Source of the DNA: JANQUM01 sp047630355
GTDB taxonomy: Bacteria > Bacteroidota > Bacteroidia > Cytophagales > Spirosomataceae
Reading direction: 5' to 3'
Assembly (NCBI GenBank): GCA_047630355.1
Contig: JBLHXN010000018.1
Location: 1-43,944 of the forward strand
DNA length: 43,944 bases
Shown here piece after piece: positions 1 through 8,434 of the stretch (positions within the stretch are counted from its first letter, which is position 1; each line of letters starts with the position of its first letter). A program made the translations under genes and the position numbers. The notes under the pieces were generated by a model that was not told the DNA's origin, made no database searches, and worked only from the letters and a program-made list of their open reading frames with translations.

Positions 1-1098
1 TTGGCGTTTCCGGAAACGATAACGGCGGGCGAAGAAATGTGCACGCCTTACCTTAGTTGGATGCAAAGTTGTGAATTAATTATTGAAAATTCTTGGGGAA
101 TCCGGTTGCTTTCCATTTTGGACGGTGGGTCAAAAGTATGTTTGCTGGATAGTGTAACGCAACAAACCGGACTGATTGATATTTACCTAAATTGTAATAA
201 GCAAGCAATTGGTAGACAGTCGGTTATGATAAATCCATTGGCCGCCGCTGAGCCGCTGGAAATGTACCTCGGGTCTAAATCAATCACCGCCGACGGCGGC
301 ATCCACTGGTCGATGATTACCGCAGTTCCGGTAGATTCGCTTACTAATCCGGTTCAGTCAGGAACGTCTGTTTTATTCGATTTATACCGCCCAAACGGTG
401 AGCAGAAATTGATAGAAACCTCAACGGAACACTTAGTCGCTTTCCACAAAATTTACAGCGGTTTCAAAACCGGAAAAACAATCGTAGGTGGGCGGGTAAA
501 CAAAGCCTTAGGTCAGGAGAAGTCTTTGATGGAAGAACCTGGTTATCCAACAGATTTTGTCATAAAATCGGCGGGCTTTTATCCTTACGCAGACAACCGT
601 CAGTTCTCCAAAATTGAAACTTCGGTGATAACTGATAAATTTGGAAACAAAGTTGCGGACGGCACTTTAATAAATTTCTTGGTTACCGATGTCCTGAGCT
701 TGAAGCGACGTTTGAATGCATATACCATAGACGGTGTAGCGATACTTAATCTGCAAAACCCGATATTACCGGGCGAAATTGTGATAAACGCCTTTGTGTT
801 CAGCGACGTAATAAGTAACGAAATACGTTTGAACTTTAAGGAAACTATTAAGGAAATACCCGTAAAATTTGACAGGGGAAAGCAAGTACTTATTATCGGA
901 CCTTTATTGGGACCGCTGGAACAATACATTCCCGATGGCTCTGAGATAGTTGTGAAAATCAAGCCAATTAATAAGAACTTTTCGGTGGTGCTGTTAAACG
1001 GGTATACTAAGATAAAAACCGCGGACTTGCCCAATGGTTTATACGAAATAGAAATGAGTTTTGGAGGGATAAAACGCAATATCAAGTTTAGAAAATGA
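1..1098 (+). CDS. Ig-like-domain hypothetical protein, 5' end outside window
   Basis: An open frame runs from the first base to the TGA at 1096-1098. No initiation site or signal peptide is visible, so the gene probably begins upstream and the 365 visible residues are its C-terminal part. The sequence is beta-rich; residues about 190-280 (around FYPYADNRQFSKIETSVITD and the following DKFGNKVADGT) resemble a bacterial Ig-like/invasin fold, where a 'DKxGNxVxDGT' turn is typical. It may be a secreted or envelope protein. The stop overlaps the next start (ATGA at 1095-1098), which implies translational coupling with the GH5-like gene and a shared role in a glycan operon. I do not recognise a specific family and no enzymatic motif was seen. 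The Ig-like assignment is an inference from motif and strand pattern. Confidence 0.7.
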   Translation: MAFPETITAGEEMCTPYLSWMQSCELIIENSWGIRLLSILDGGSKVCLLDSVTQQTGLIDIYLNCNKQAIGRQSVMINPLAAAEPLEMYLGSKSITADGGIHWSMITAVPVDSLTNPVQSGTSVLFDLYRPNGEQKLIETSTEHLVAFHKIYSGFKTGKTIVGGRVNKALGQEKSLMEEPGYPTDFVIKSAGFYPYADNRQFSKIETSVITDKFGNKVADGTLINFLVTDVLSLKRRLNAYTIDGVAILNLQNPILPGEIVINAFVFSDVISNEIRLNFKETIKEIPVKFDRGKQVLIIGPLLGPLEQYIPDGSEIVVKIKPINKNFSVVLLNGYTKIKTADLPNGLYEIEMSFGGIKRNIKFRK

Positions 1099-2789
1099 GC
1101 ACGAAAAAAAATACAACCTTTTTTAAAGTAGCTTTTTCGATCGGGGTAATCCTTTTACTCGGCTTTACCGCCGGAGGCTTAGCAAAATTACTGGCATTTT
1201 TCAATACTGGGAGTGATCGGGCTACCATGCTCAACCTTGTTCCTGATATCTCGAATGAATATACCCCTAAAGTTAACTGGCTGCCTGACGAGGGCGAAAC
1301 GGGGCGAAAAATGGAGAGCTTTAACCGACAAATTGTTGCTCGTGATTACGTCAGGGCTTTGTACCAGCGAAACCTCGCATTATTAACCGCCGATACGTCT
1401 GGAATAATGGAATACTATACGATTGATGCTCGTCCGAAAGTGTACTCGTTGGTGAATTCTATTAATAAACGCGAACGGGCAATTGAACGGGCGGAGTTAA
1501 ACCACAATTTAAAACTTCACTTCTATTCTGCTGATGGTCAACTCGTTTCTTTTACGGATTACAACGTGGAGAGCCGGCAGCGAATTATTGATATATCAAA
1601 CAAGAACGAGCGGGTTTTCTCCAATGTCGATATTGCAAACTTTGAAGTGCTGATGCAATTAGTCGACGGTTACTGGCGGATAAAGCACTTAATCAGAAAC
1701 AAAGGTGAACTCGGTAAATACCGTCAGAAATTAATGAATGAAGCAATTTCTGACGCAAAATTGCAACGGATAAACAAAATTCGGGGGATAAATTATTATC
1801 CTCAAAAAACGCCTTGGAAGGACTTCTGGATTAAATACGACGAAGAAGTCATTGAAAAAGATCTTCAGAAAATTAAGAAACTGCGGCTAAATACTGTGCG
1901 GGTTTTTGTAAACTACGAGCAGTTTGGTAAAGGCAATGTGGTGCCCGAAATGCTGGAACGTCTAGAACACTTTTTGGATAATGCATCCAAGAGTGGAATC
2001 GGGGTTTTAGTGACACTTTTTGATTTCAATTCTAATTATCAACTCCTTAATTTCCCCGCCACCGATCGGCAACTCGAAACCATTCTTACCCGGTTTAAAA
2101 GCCATCCGGCGGTTATTGCGTGGGACTTAAAAAACGAACCCGATTTAGACTTCCATTACCAAAATGAAGCCGACGTAAAAGAGTGGTTGAACCTGATGGT
2201 TCGGCAGGCAAAAATTTATGACCCAACTACGCCCATTACCATTGGTTGGGCGTATCCGGAAAGTGCCGATCATCTGGCAGAAAAGCTTGATTTTATATCG
2301 TTCCATTACTATCGTGAGGTTGACCAACTGGGTGGGGTCATAGACAGTCTCAAAAAACAACTTGGAGCCAAACCTCTATTGTTGGAAGAATTCGGGCTTT
2401 CTTCGTACGAAAGTTCAGTCCTCCCCATTTCCATCACACCCTACGAACAAGCGAAACACCTCAGTGAAATACAACGGATTTTATTTGACCGAGGAAATGT
2501 ACCGTACATTTATTGGACACTTTACGATTTTGAAAATGTGGGTGCTAATATAGCGGGAAACCGCCCGTGGCAACGAAATGCCCAAAAGCACTTTGGCTTG
2601 ATTGATACCTACAATCAGCCAAAACCAGTTGCGGGCGTTATTAGCCGGAGAACTATTCCGACCGATCCAGGAATTTTGGACAAAATCCCATTGTATCTAA
2701 TAAATTACGCACTAATTGGAGTAATTTTTGCGGCAGCTTTCGTGTATTTGCCTTTTTTTAGAAAACTGTTCAGAAAACATAAAAACTGA
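1095..2789 (+). CDS. membrane-anchored GH5-like glycoside hydrolase
   Basis: The protein has 564 residues with one hydrophobic segment near residues 11-33 and another near 535-555, so the catalytic part is probably held on the outer face of the inner membrane. Residues about 225-480 look like a GH5/cellulase-type TIM barrel. WDLKNEP carries the predicted acid/base E348, and LLLEEFG carries the predicted nucleophile near E432, as in GH5 enzymes. Residues 60-210 form an extra N-terminal region with no family I can name. The start overlaps the upstream stop (ATGA) and the stop overlaps the downstream GT4 start by one base (TGATG), so the three genes form one coupled unit. In such settings a hydrolase usually trims or releases a polysaccharide made by the same operon; the substrate cannot be read from the sequence. 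Confidence 0.85.
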   Translation: MSTKKNTTFFKVAFSIGVILLLGFTAGGLAKLLAFFNTGSDRATMLNLVPDISNEYTPKVNWLPDEGETGRKMESFNRQIVARDYVRALYQRNLALLTADTSGIMEYYTIDARPKVYSLVNSINKRERAIERAELNHNLKLHFYSADGQLVSFTDYNVESRQRIIDISNKNERVFSNVDIANFEVLMQLVDGYWRIKHLIRNKGELGKYRQKLMNEAISDAKLQRINKIRGINYYPQKTPWKDFWIKYDEEVIEKDLQKIKKLRLNTVRVFVNYEQFGKGNVVPEMLERLEHFLDNASKSGIGVLVTLFDFNSNYQLLNFPATDRQLETILTRFKSHPAVIAWDLKNEPDLDFHYQNEADVKEWLNLMVRQAKIYDPTTPITIGWAYPESADHLAEKLDFISFHYYREVDQLGGVIDSLKKQLGAKPLLLEEFGLSSYESSVLPISITPYEQAKHLSEIQRILFDRGNVPYIYWTLYDFENVGANIAGNRPWQRNAQKHFGLIDTYNQPKPVAGVISRRTIPTDPGILDKIPLYLINYALIGVIFAAAFVYLPFFRKLFRKHKN

Positions 2790-3988
2790 TGAAAAAGAAA
2801 CTGAAAGTCGCCATCGTTTCGAGTTATCCGCCCAGCAAACGTACTTTAAATGAGTACGGTTTTTATTTAATAAATCATTTCCGAAACAAGAAAGACGATT
2901 ACGAAAAGGTAGTGATTATATCTGATGAATTACCTGCTGGACAACTTTTTGACTTTCAAGACGCCAGTGTAGCGGTAGAAGTAGTGCAAGTGTGGGACTT
3001 TAATCGTTGGTCAAACCCATTGAAAATCCGTTCAGCAGTTAAGAAATCTGGTGCAGATGTAGTGCTGTATAATATGCAGTTTTTATCGTTTGGTGATCAG
3101 AAAATCCCTGCTGCTTTAGGATTACTTACTCCGTGGCTGACCAGGTTATCAGGAGTGCCGTCGGTGGTTTTACTTCATAATATATTAGAACAAGTTGATT
3201 TATCTTCGGCGGGAATTACTGACAATAAGTTATTGGCAAAAGCCTATAACTTTATTGGTACGGTTTTAACTCGCATCATTTTAAAGACTGACTTATTAGC
3301 CGTCACGATTCCGAAATACGTTGAAGTTCTTGAAGAGAAATACAAAGCCAAAAACGTGGCTTTAATTCCGCACGGAAGTTTTGAACTGCCGCCTTTACCT
3401 GACTTCGGTTTACCCGCCGGACCAATGCAGGTTATGGCTTTTGGCAAATTTGGAACGTACAAAAAAGTTGAGTCGATGATTGAAGCGGTTGAACTGATTC
3501 GTCAACGAACAGACTTGGATATGGAAATCGTAGTGGCGGGAACCGATAGTCCCAACACGCCTGGATATTTGAATGATGTTGAAAGTAAGTACATTCACGT
3601 AAATCAATTGCGTTTTACTGGATACGTGGAAGAAAAAGAAGTACCCAAAACATTCGGTGAAAGTACCGTAGTGGTTTTTCCTTATACCTCAACCACTGGA
3701 AGTTCGGGCGTATTACATCAAGCCGGAAGTTACGGCAAACCCGCTATTATGCCGAACCTTGGTGACTTAGCAATGCTCGTGGAAGAAGAAGGGTACGGTG
3801 GGGAATTTTTTGAACCAGACTCAGTGGAAAGCCTTGCGGACGCTATCCAAAAAGTACTTCAGGATGATGACTACCGGAGAAAACTGGCAATGCAAAATTA
3901 CTACGCTGCGGCATCATTACCCATGGAAGATTTAGTGGATTGGTACACGTTACATTTCCGAAAGCTATTATCTGAACGTAACAATTAA
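2789..3988 (+). CDS. family 4 glycosyltransferase (GT-B fold)
   Basis: This 399-residue protein opens with KVAIVSSYPPSKRTLNEYG, a typical N-terminal nucleotide of GT4 enzymes (glycine-poor, SYPP). The C-terminal Rossmann half contains VMAFGKFGTYKKVESMIEA, then IVVAG, FTGYVEE, and VVVFPYTSTTGSSGVLHQA followed by GKPAIMPNLGDL, which corresponds to the donor-binding EX7E-type region; the first glutamate is not obvious here. It probably transfers a sugar from a nucleotide-sugar donor on the cytoplasmic side of the membrane to a growing glycan. The ATG at 2789 shares its A with the TGA of the GH5-like gene. It is the last gene of the plus-strand operon and is followed by a terminator-like hairpin. 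Donor and acceptor are unknown. Confidence 0.88.
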   Translation: MKKKLKVAIVSSYPPSKRTLNEYGFYLINHFRNKKDDYEKVVIISDELPAGQLFDFQDASVAVEVVQVWDFNRWSNPLKIRSAVKKSGADVVLYNMQFLSFGDQKIPAALGLLTPWLTRLSGVPSVVLLHNILEQVDLSSAGITDNKLLAKAYNFIGTVLTRIILKTDLLAVTIPKYVEVLEEKYKAKNVALIPHGSFELPPLPDFGLPAGPMQVMAFGKFGTYKKVESMIEAVELIRQRTDLDMEIVVAGTDSPNTPGYLNDVESKYIHVNQLRFTGYVEEKEVPKTFGESTVVVFPYTSTTGSSGVLHQAGSYGKPAIMPNLGDLAMLVEEEGYGGEFFEPDSVESLADAIQKVLQDDDYRRKLAMQNYYAAASLPMEDLVDWYTLHFRKLLSERNN

Positions 3989-4018
3989 TCATTCAAATTA
4001 TTTTGTAAATTATAGTAA

Positions 4019-4054
4019 AAGAGGCCTTCAGGTGATTGAAAGCCTCTTAATTTT
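4019..4054. terminator. bidirectional intrinsic terminator between convergent genes
   Basis: The arms AAGAGGCCTTC (4019-4029) and GAAAGCCTCTT (4038-4048) are complementary except for one position and enclose an eight-base loop. A-rich sequence lies to the left and AATTTT to the right, so the hairpin has a U-tract in both directions. It sits between the convergent GT4 and outer-membrane barrel genes. Confidence 0.8.
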
Positions 4055-4071
4055 ATATGAATGGAGATAGT

Positions 4072-4566
4072 TTACCTGAATTCACCGAATCCGAACAAGA
4101 GACCCACGTTGAGTTTTACACCTTGTTGATAAGCTAAGTTCATATTTAGCGGTCCGACTCTGAAACCCACCATCGGAGCTATTTCAAATCGGGTACTTTT
4201 CTTAACACCGTTCTCATTACCCATCGCATCTACCTGTCCGGTTACGCCGCTTAGTAAGCCAGCCTGTAGAGCAGCGTACGGTTTAAAACCAGTTTCTTTA
4301 AAGTAATATTTTCCTTGCAGACCGTACCTGCTATCGGCGGAAGCTCTCGCAGAAGTGAAGTTTCTTTTTGCGTTGGCGGTTAGTCCATAATAAGCTCCTG
4401 CTTCAATACTTGGCGTCGGAGCGTATCCCATTTCAATTAAGTTGAGGTTTACGCCCACACTTTTACCAAGTGAGCCACCTCCAACTCCGGTTCCTATCCG
4501 AAACACCTGAGAAAATGAGGTAAGCGAAACGGATAAAAGAACTAAAACCAAAAACGATTTTTTCAT
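4072..4566 (-). CDS. small outer-membrane beta-barrel protein
   Basis: I take the ATG at 4566 as the start because it gives a clean signal peptide (MKKSFLVLVLLSVSLTSFSQ) and has AGGTAT a few bases upstream; a longer frame to 4605 would put 13 polar residues before it. The mature part of about 145 residues alternates polar and hydrophobic residues with many glycines (GTGVGGGSLG) and ends in LLFGFGEFR, a terminal aromatic strand typical of outer-membrane barrels. The pattern resembles the OmpW/OMP_b-brl type with about eight strands. No ligand or partner can be named. It lies alone between convergent genes on the left and the flippase on the right, with about 200 bases of non-coding sequence upstream. 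Confidence 0.8.
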   Translation of the reverse strand: MKKSFLVLVLLSVSLTSFSQVFRIGTGVGGGSLGKSVGVNLNLIEMGYAPTPSIEAGAYYGLTANAKRNFTSARASADSRYGLQGKYYFKETGFKPYAALQAGLLSGVTGQVDAMGNENGVKKSTRFEIAPMVGFRVGPLNMNLAYQQGVKLNVGLLFGFGEFR

Positions 4567-4764
4567 AGATATACCTGATTTTTTTACGTTTGTAACAGGC
4601 TGCAAAAATAATTCTATTAATCTGATATATTACATCTTCTGTAACTGATTTTTAGCGTTATAACATATTGTTAACCAATGAATTATGCTACTATGGTTTG
4701 GGGAATTGAAAATTTCTTCAATGGTGATTGGTCAAGTTCGTTATTTTGAACGCAAATGATTGGC

Positions 4765-6060
4765 TTACAAAACCAATTCTTCGTCGGTTTGTATATCAGT
4801 AGGGTTCGTTTTAGCACGATTTGTAGAGCCAAAAAAAGTGTGGATGAGGTGGTACGTAACCATAGCCACAAAAAGCCCAATCATTAGTCCGATTTGAACA
4901 TTAATGACTTGCTCAAAATCAACGTGATAAAGTGTTATCAAAATGATTTGGGCAATTCCACCGATGATGGTTATCCAAACCGGTAACCGCCGGTCAAGGG
5001 AAAGGTGATAGTAAACGAAGACATTGGAAAGAGCAAAAAGAGCGGTGGCGAGTGAGTACTTCCAGAGTAAAGGTGCAACGGATTGATACGCTTCGCCAAA
5101 CAAAATATCAACCATTTCGCTTGGGAAAAAGTAAGATGTGGCAACAATAACCGCCGCAATAAAAGCAACTATTCCAAGGCCACCAATGAAGTATTTAGTG
5201 TGGCTTTTCCCTTCTTTTTCGAGTTTAATAACTATTGGGAACAAAAGCGTGACAACGGTCCAGGTTCCGAAATAGACAATCCGCCCGATGAGTGCCAATG
5301 CGGCGTACAGCCCTGCTTCGTAAGGAGGGAAATAATGTTTTACCAGAATTATGTCACTGTTGTTTATAAGAATTTGGCTGCATTCATAAACCAAAATCAT
5401 GAGTAGAAACTTCAGTACGTCAGATTGGGGAAAGTGGCTACTGGTAGTTTGATTGTCGGTGTCAATAGTAGTTCTCGAAACCCACCAAGTAGCCACTAAA
5501 GAGAGTGTTAATCCCCACGCTACACCATTTACCCGATAACCTAGATAAACAAGTAGTACCGTAATTACCAACCGAACCCACATTTCGGCTTGATAGGTAA
5601 GTGCCAGTTTTTTATAATTTAGTAAACCTTGCAGAAGACCTCTGTTCACGCTCATCAGTAAATAAACGGGTAGACCGAACCCGAATATTACGAACGGAAG
5701 GTACGAGCTCATTTGAAAAAAATCTTGCCAAACTACAGACATAGCCACTGTCAGAACGAAGAGAGTACCGCCCAATAGCAAGGCATTTTTCTTTAACCAT
5801 TTGATCAATTGGTAAAGCGTGCCGGAGTGCTCTGCTGAATCATACGTAGCTGCGTATTTCGCAGCAGTTAGCTGAAAACCTAAAGCCAAAAATGAAACCA
5901 TTAGCAGAATAGTCACCAAAAGGCTCACTTCTGAGAAGTCAGTGGGTCCTAGCCACCGTCCCAAAAGTAGGTTTATAGCGTAGTTTCCGGCATTTACAAT
6001 TAGCGTACTTACGAATAGTAAACTTCCGTCTGTCAATAGCTTTTTTTGCGAAACAGCCAT
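4765..6060 (-). CDS. polysaccharide flippase, MATE/Wzx-like
   Basis: The 431-residue protein consists almost wholly of hydrophobic segments, about 12 to 14 transmembrane helices, and starts LTDGSLLFVSTLIVNAGNYAINLLLGRWLG, the first helix signature of polysaccharide biosynthesis (Wzx/RfbX) exporters. Such proteins flip lipid-linked oligosaccharides across the inner membrane. It starts 45 bases downstream of a STAS gene on the same strand, which itself follows the broken REC-GT2 gene, so the three could once have been co-transcribed. With the GT4 and GH5-like genes nearby it fits a surface polysaccharide pathway. The last 20 residues are polar and cytoplasmic. The substrate is unknown. Confidence 0.88.
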   Translation of the reverse strand: MAVSQKKLLTDGSLLFVSTLIVNAGNYAINLLLGRWLGPTDFSEVSLLVTILLMVSFLALGFQLTAAKYAATYDSAEHSGTLYQLIKWLKKNALLLGGTLFVLTVAMSVVWQDFFQMSSYLPFVIFGFGLPVYLLMSVNRGLLQGLLNYKKLALTYQAEMWVRLVITVLLVYLGYRVNGVAWGLTLSLVATWWVSRTTIDTDNQTTSSHFPQSDVLKFLLMILVYECSQILINNSDIILVKHYFPPYEAGLYAALALIGRIVYFGTWTVVTLLFPIVIKLEKEGKSHTKYFIGGLGIVAFIAAVIVATSYFFPSEMVDILFGEAYQSVAPLLWKYSLATALFALSNVFVYYHLSLDRRLPVWITIIGGIAQIILITLYHVDFEQVINVQIGLMIGLFVAMVTYHLIHTFFGSTNRAKTNPTDIQTDEELVL

Positions 6061-6105
6061 GCGTGATTATTAGTGTAATGATAGATTAATACTTCAGTGC
6101 AAAGT

Positions 6106-6381
6106 TTATATCAGATTTAGAGTTTTGTCGAATTTCGTTAAATGAAGTAACTGTTGTAAATCGCCGTTTTTACTTATTTTAAGAAATAGTTGTGAGCCGA
6201 GGTTAGACATGATTTTGTACGTCGTAACTAAGGTGTTTACGCCAACAATGTCAGCTTTCTCAACGTTACGCAGATTTATAGTTAGGGTTTGCTTTGATCG
6301 GGCCAATTCGTGCAAATTGACCTTGTGTTTCAAAGCGTATTCGGTAGTAAAATCTCCGTTTATGGTGAGTTCGTGGTGCAT
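6106..6381 (-). CDS. STAS-domain protein, copy 1
   Basis: This 91-residue protein starts MHHELTINGDFTTEYALKH and is a close paralogue of the protein at 10451-10729. The order beta-beta-alpha with LTINLRNVEKADIVGVNTLV matches an anti-anti-sigma/STAS fold. In canonical SpoIIAA-like STAS proteins this loop reads D-S-S-G and carries the phosphorylated serine; here it reads D-I-V-G, so neither serine is present. It may therefore act as a constitutive binding module, which is inference. The gene follows the broken REC-GT2 copy by 23 bases and precedes the flippase by 45 bases. The reading frame is intact although its upstream partner has decayed. Confidence 0.8.
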   Translation of the reverse strand: MHHELTINGDFTTEYALKHKVNLHELARSKQTLTINLRNVEKADIVGVNTLVTTYKIMSNLGSQLFLKISKNGDLQQLLHLTKFDKTLNLI

Positions 6382-6404
6382 TTGGGACTGATTTAGAAAC
6401 TTAC

Positions 6405-7542
6405 TTAATATTTTAGTGCTATCTGAGCAAGTTGCCCCACAATTTTTACCGAATCTCTCATAGATAGTTTAGAGCCATCTTCGTGAATCCAGCCTTTGAG
6501 CGGCTGCTTGCATATCATAGCTTTAGCAACTTCCACGCCGAAGTGCCCCTTCATTTTCATAAAAATTTCTACGTCAAACAACCACCTTGTTAAGAAGGGT
6601 TCGTTAAAAGTATTTTCAATCACGTTTCGGGTCATAATCTTAGCCCCGCACTGCATATCGCGGAAGTTCATTCCCAGAACTTTACGGATAATAAGGTTTA
6701 TCGTTTGGCTACTTATACCCCGCGAAGATTGCTTGATTATATTCGCTCCCATCCGGCTGATTCGGGAACCGCTCACAACTTTGAAACTTGTGGAGGCGAT
6801 GATTTTGTCAAATCGTTGAAGTCAGATAAGTCGGTAGATAAATCCGTATCTAAAAAACTGATGTAGTCATATGATTCGTTGCGTGCAAGGTGTAACATGC
6901 CCAAGCGTACCGCTTCAGCTTTTTTGCCGTTTTTCTCGCAGTTGTAAACCGATATCAAGCTTTCCCTTCTTATCGCAAATTCGTTCAGGAGTTCGAGTGT
7001 ATTATCCGTACTGCCTTCGTATCACAAAATATATGTGATACGAGGGATTATCTTTTATAAATTCGTCAAATGCATCCGTTTTCAACCTTTTGGATTCGTT
7101 ATAGCAAGGTATTACAACACCAACTCCGTACTTTTGTAACCGAGTCGATAGTTGACCACTTAGAAGCACATCAGAGGCATCAAGCGGGATTTTGAGTAAA
7201 CGCTTAGTTCTGATCATTACTTCCTTGAGCCCGGCGGGTTTGGCGATGTAGTCGTCTGTACCGAGTTCAAACGCATTTGCCATGGTAGATTCTTCTTCGT
7301 TTCCGGACAACCATGATCAGAATTCGATTTTTTTCTCCTGACGGATGTATTTCAGTACTTCAAAACCCGATTTGATGGATATATACAAGATCTAAAATAA
7401 TCAAGTCAGGATTGCTTGATTCAAATTTGGTAATTGTTCCTTCATCATTTTGGGCGGTTTCAACTTCAAAATTAATGCTTCGTAAAAGATGTTCGATAGA
7501 TTTTAAGATAATAGGTTGGTCATCAGTAGCTAGTACTTTCAT
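6405..7542 (-). pseudogene. degenerate REC-GT2 fusion (receiver + family 2 glycosyltransferase), copy 1
   Basis: Four reading-frame pieces on the minus strand align in order with the intact 380-residue REC-GT2 protein at 10743-11885. The start is the ATG at 7542 (MKVLATDDQPIILKSIEH). Receiver residues follow to PDLIILDL near 7390, then the frame breaks. It resumes with SGNEEESTMANAFELGTDDY at 7308 through GVGVVIPCYNESKRL, breaks again near 7017, resumes with ISVYNCEKNGKKAEAVRLGM (6955 on), and is lost near 6808 where one A seems missing from an A-run. It ends with SGSRISRMGANIIKQSSRG to LAQIALKY at 6405. There is also an in-frame TGA near 7322. Protein similarity outside the breaks stays high, so decay is recent or some breaks are sequence errors. 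No single product could be made as written. Confidence 0.88.
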
Positions 7543-7556
7543 TGTGGGTTGAGTTT

Positions 7557-7587
7557 TGTTACAAATCTTCCCTCGATATTTGTAACA
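7557..7587. promoter_or_regulatory. operator-like perfect inverted repeat
   Basis: TGTTACAAAT (7557-7566) and ATTTGTAACA (7578-7587) are perfect reverse complements separated by 11 bases. The site begins 15 bases upstream of the ATG of the broken REC-GT2 gene and ends 77 bases before the divergent DUF4184 gene. Its symmetry and position suit a dimeric repressor or activator. It has no T-tract, so a terminator is unlikely. The intact copy does not carry this site but has other repeats upstream. Confidence 0.5.
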
Positions 7588-7663
7588 TTTGTATATCAAT
7601 CACTTAATTTTACTCATAGTTATTTCATAAATAGATTTATTTTTTTTACGTAAAATTTGCTGG

Positions 7664-8434
7664 ATGCCTTTCACTATTTCTCATACAATTGCTGTTTATC
7701 CGTTCGTAAGGTGGACTCCTAAGTATCTATCAATAAGTGGTTTAGTTATGGGAAGTATGGCTCCTGATTTCGAGTTCTTCCTTCGGCTGGAACTATACGG
7801 AATTATCGGGCATACTTTCTGGGGAATATTTTGGTTTGACCTTCCCGTTTCGATAGTTATCTTACTCCTTTTTCATCAGGTTGTCAGGGAGCCGCTAATA
7901 CTTCATTTGCCGAACTTTTTGCTCGAACGCTTCGGTGGTTTTGTGAACATCAAATGGCTTGAATACTTCAAAAAGCATTACTTTCGAGTTGTTTTTTCAA
8001 TATTATTGGGAATATTTACGCACTTTCTATGGGATAATTTTACCCACGAACCCGACTACGTAAGTCCCGTTTATTTTGACTTTTTACTTCAAAAATGCGA
8101 AGTTTTTGGAGTAAAAAAATATTTTTTTAGCATCTTACAAATAATAAGTTCATTTACTGGTTTGGCAGGATTTTTGATAGTAGTTTTTCGTCTGAAACGA
8201 CGGAGCACGTTATACATTTGCTCCTACCTTTTAAAGGTTTATTACTGGGCAGCAGTCGGGATTATGGCAGTAACAATAGTAGGGTTAAGATACTGGTGGG
8301 GAGTTCCGAATGAAAAGCCTAACGAACAACTACTAGTTGTACTAATAGGCGGCTCCTTGATTAGTTTGACACTCGTATCGTGGATCTGGCAAATGAGAAA
8401 CGCATCCAATGGAAATAAGAAAAGTAGTATTTAG
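7664..8434 (+). CDS. DUF4184 family membrane protein
   Basis: The 256-residue protein starts MPFTISHTIAVYPFVRW and continues GLVMGSMAPDFEFFLRL, the recognised opening of DUF4184 proteins. Histidines and aspartates in these conserved patches (SH, PDFE, and THFLWDNFTH near residues 120-130) resemble the metal-binding layout of membrane-bound YdjM/LexA-regulated-type hydrolases, but the activity of the family has not been established. About six transmembrane helices are visible. Its 3' end overlaps the next gene by 26 bases, so the two are probably translated from one message. The promoter region is shared with the divergent REC-GT2 remnant and contains the palindrome at 7557-7587. Confidence 0.82.
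   Translation: MPFTISHTIAVYPFVRWTPKYLSISGLVMGSMAPDFEFFLRLELYGIIGHTFWGIFWFDLPVSIVILLLFHQVVREPLILHLPNFLLERFGGFVNIKWLEYFKKHYFRVVFSILLGIFTHFLWDNFTHEPDYVSPVYFDFLLQKCEVFGVKKYFFSILQIISSFTGLAGFLIVVFRLKRRSTLYICSYLLKVYYWAAVGIMAVTIVGLRYWWGVPNEKPNEQLLVVLIGGSLISLTLVSWIWQMRNASNGNKKSSI

Noticed and set aside
7002..7392. Programmed ribosomal frameshifting in the broken REC-GT2 copy
   Set aside because: There are several separate shifts of different sign and an internal TGA, which no known programmed event would restore.
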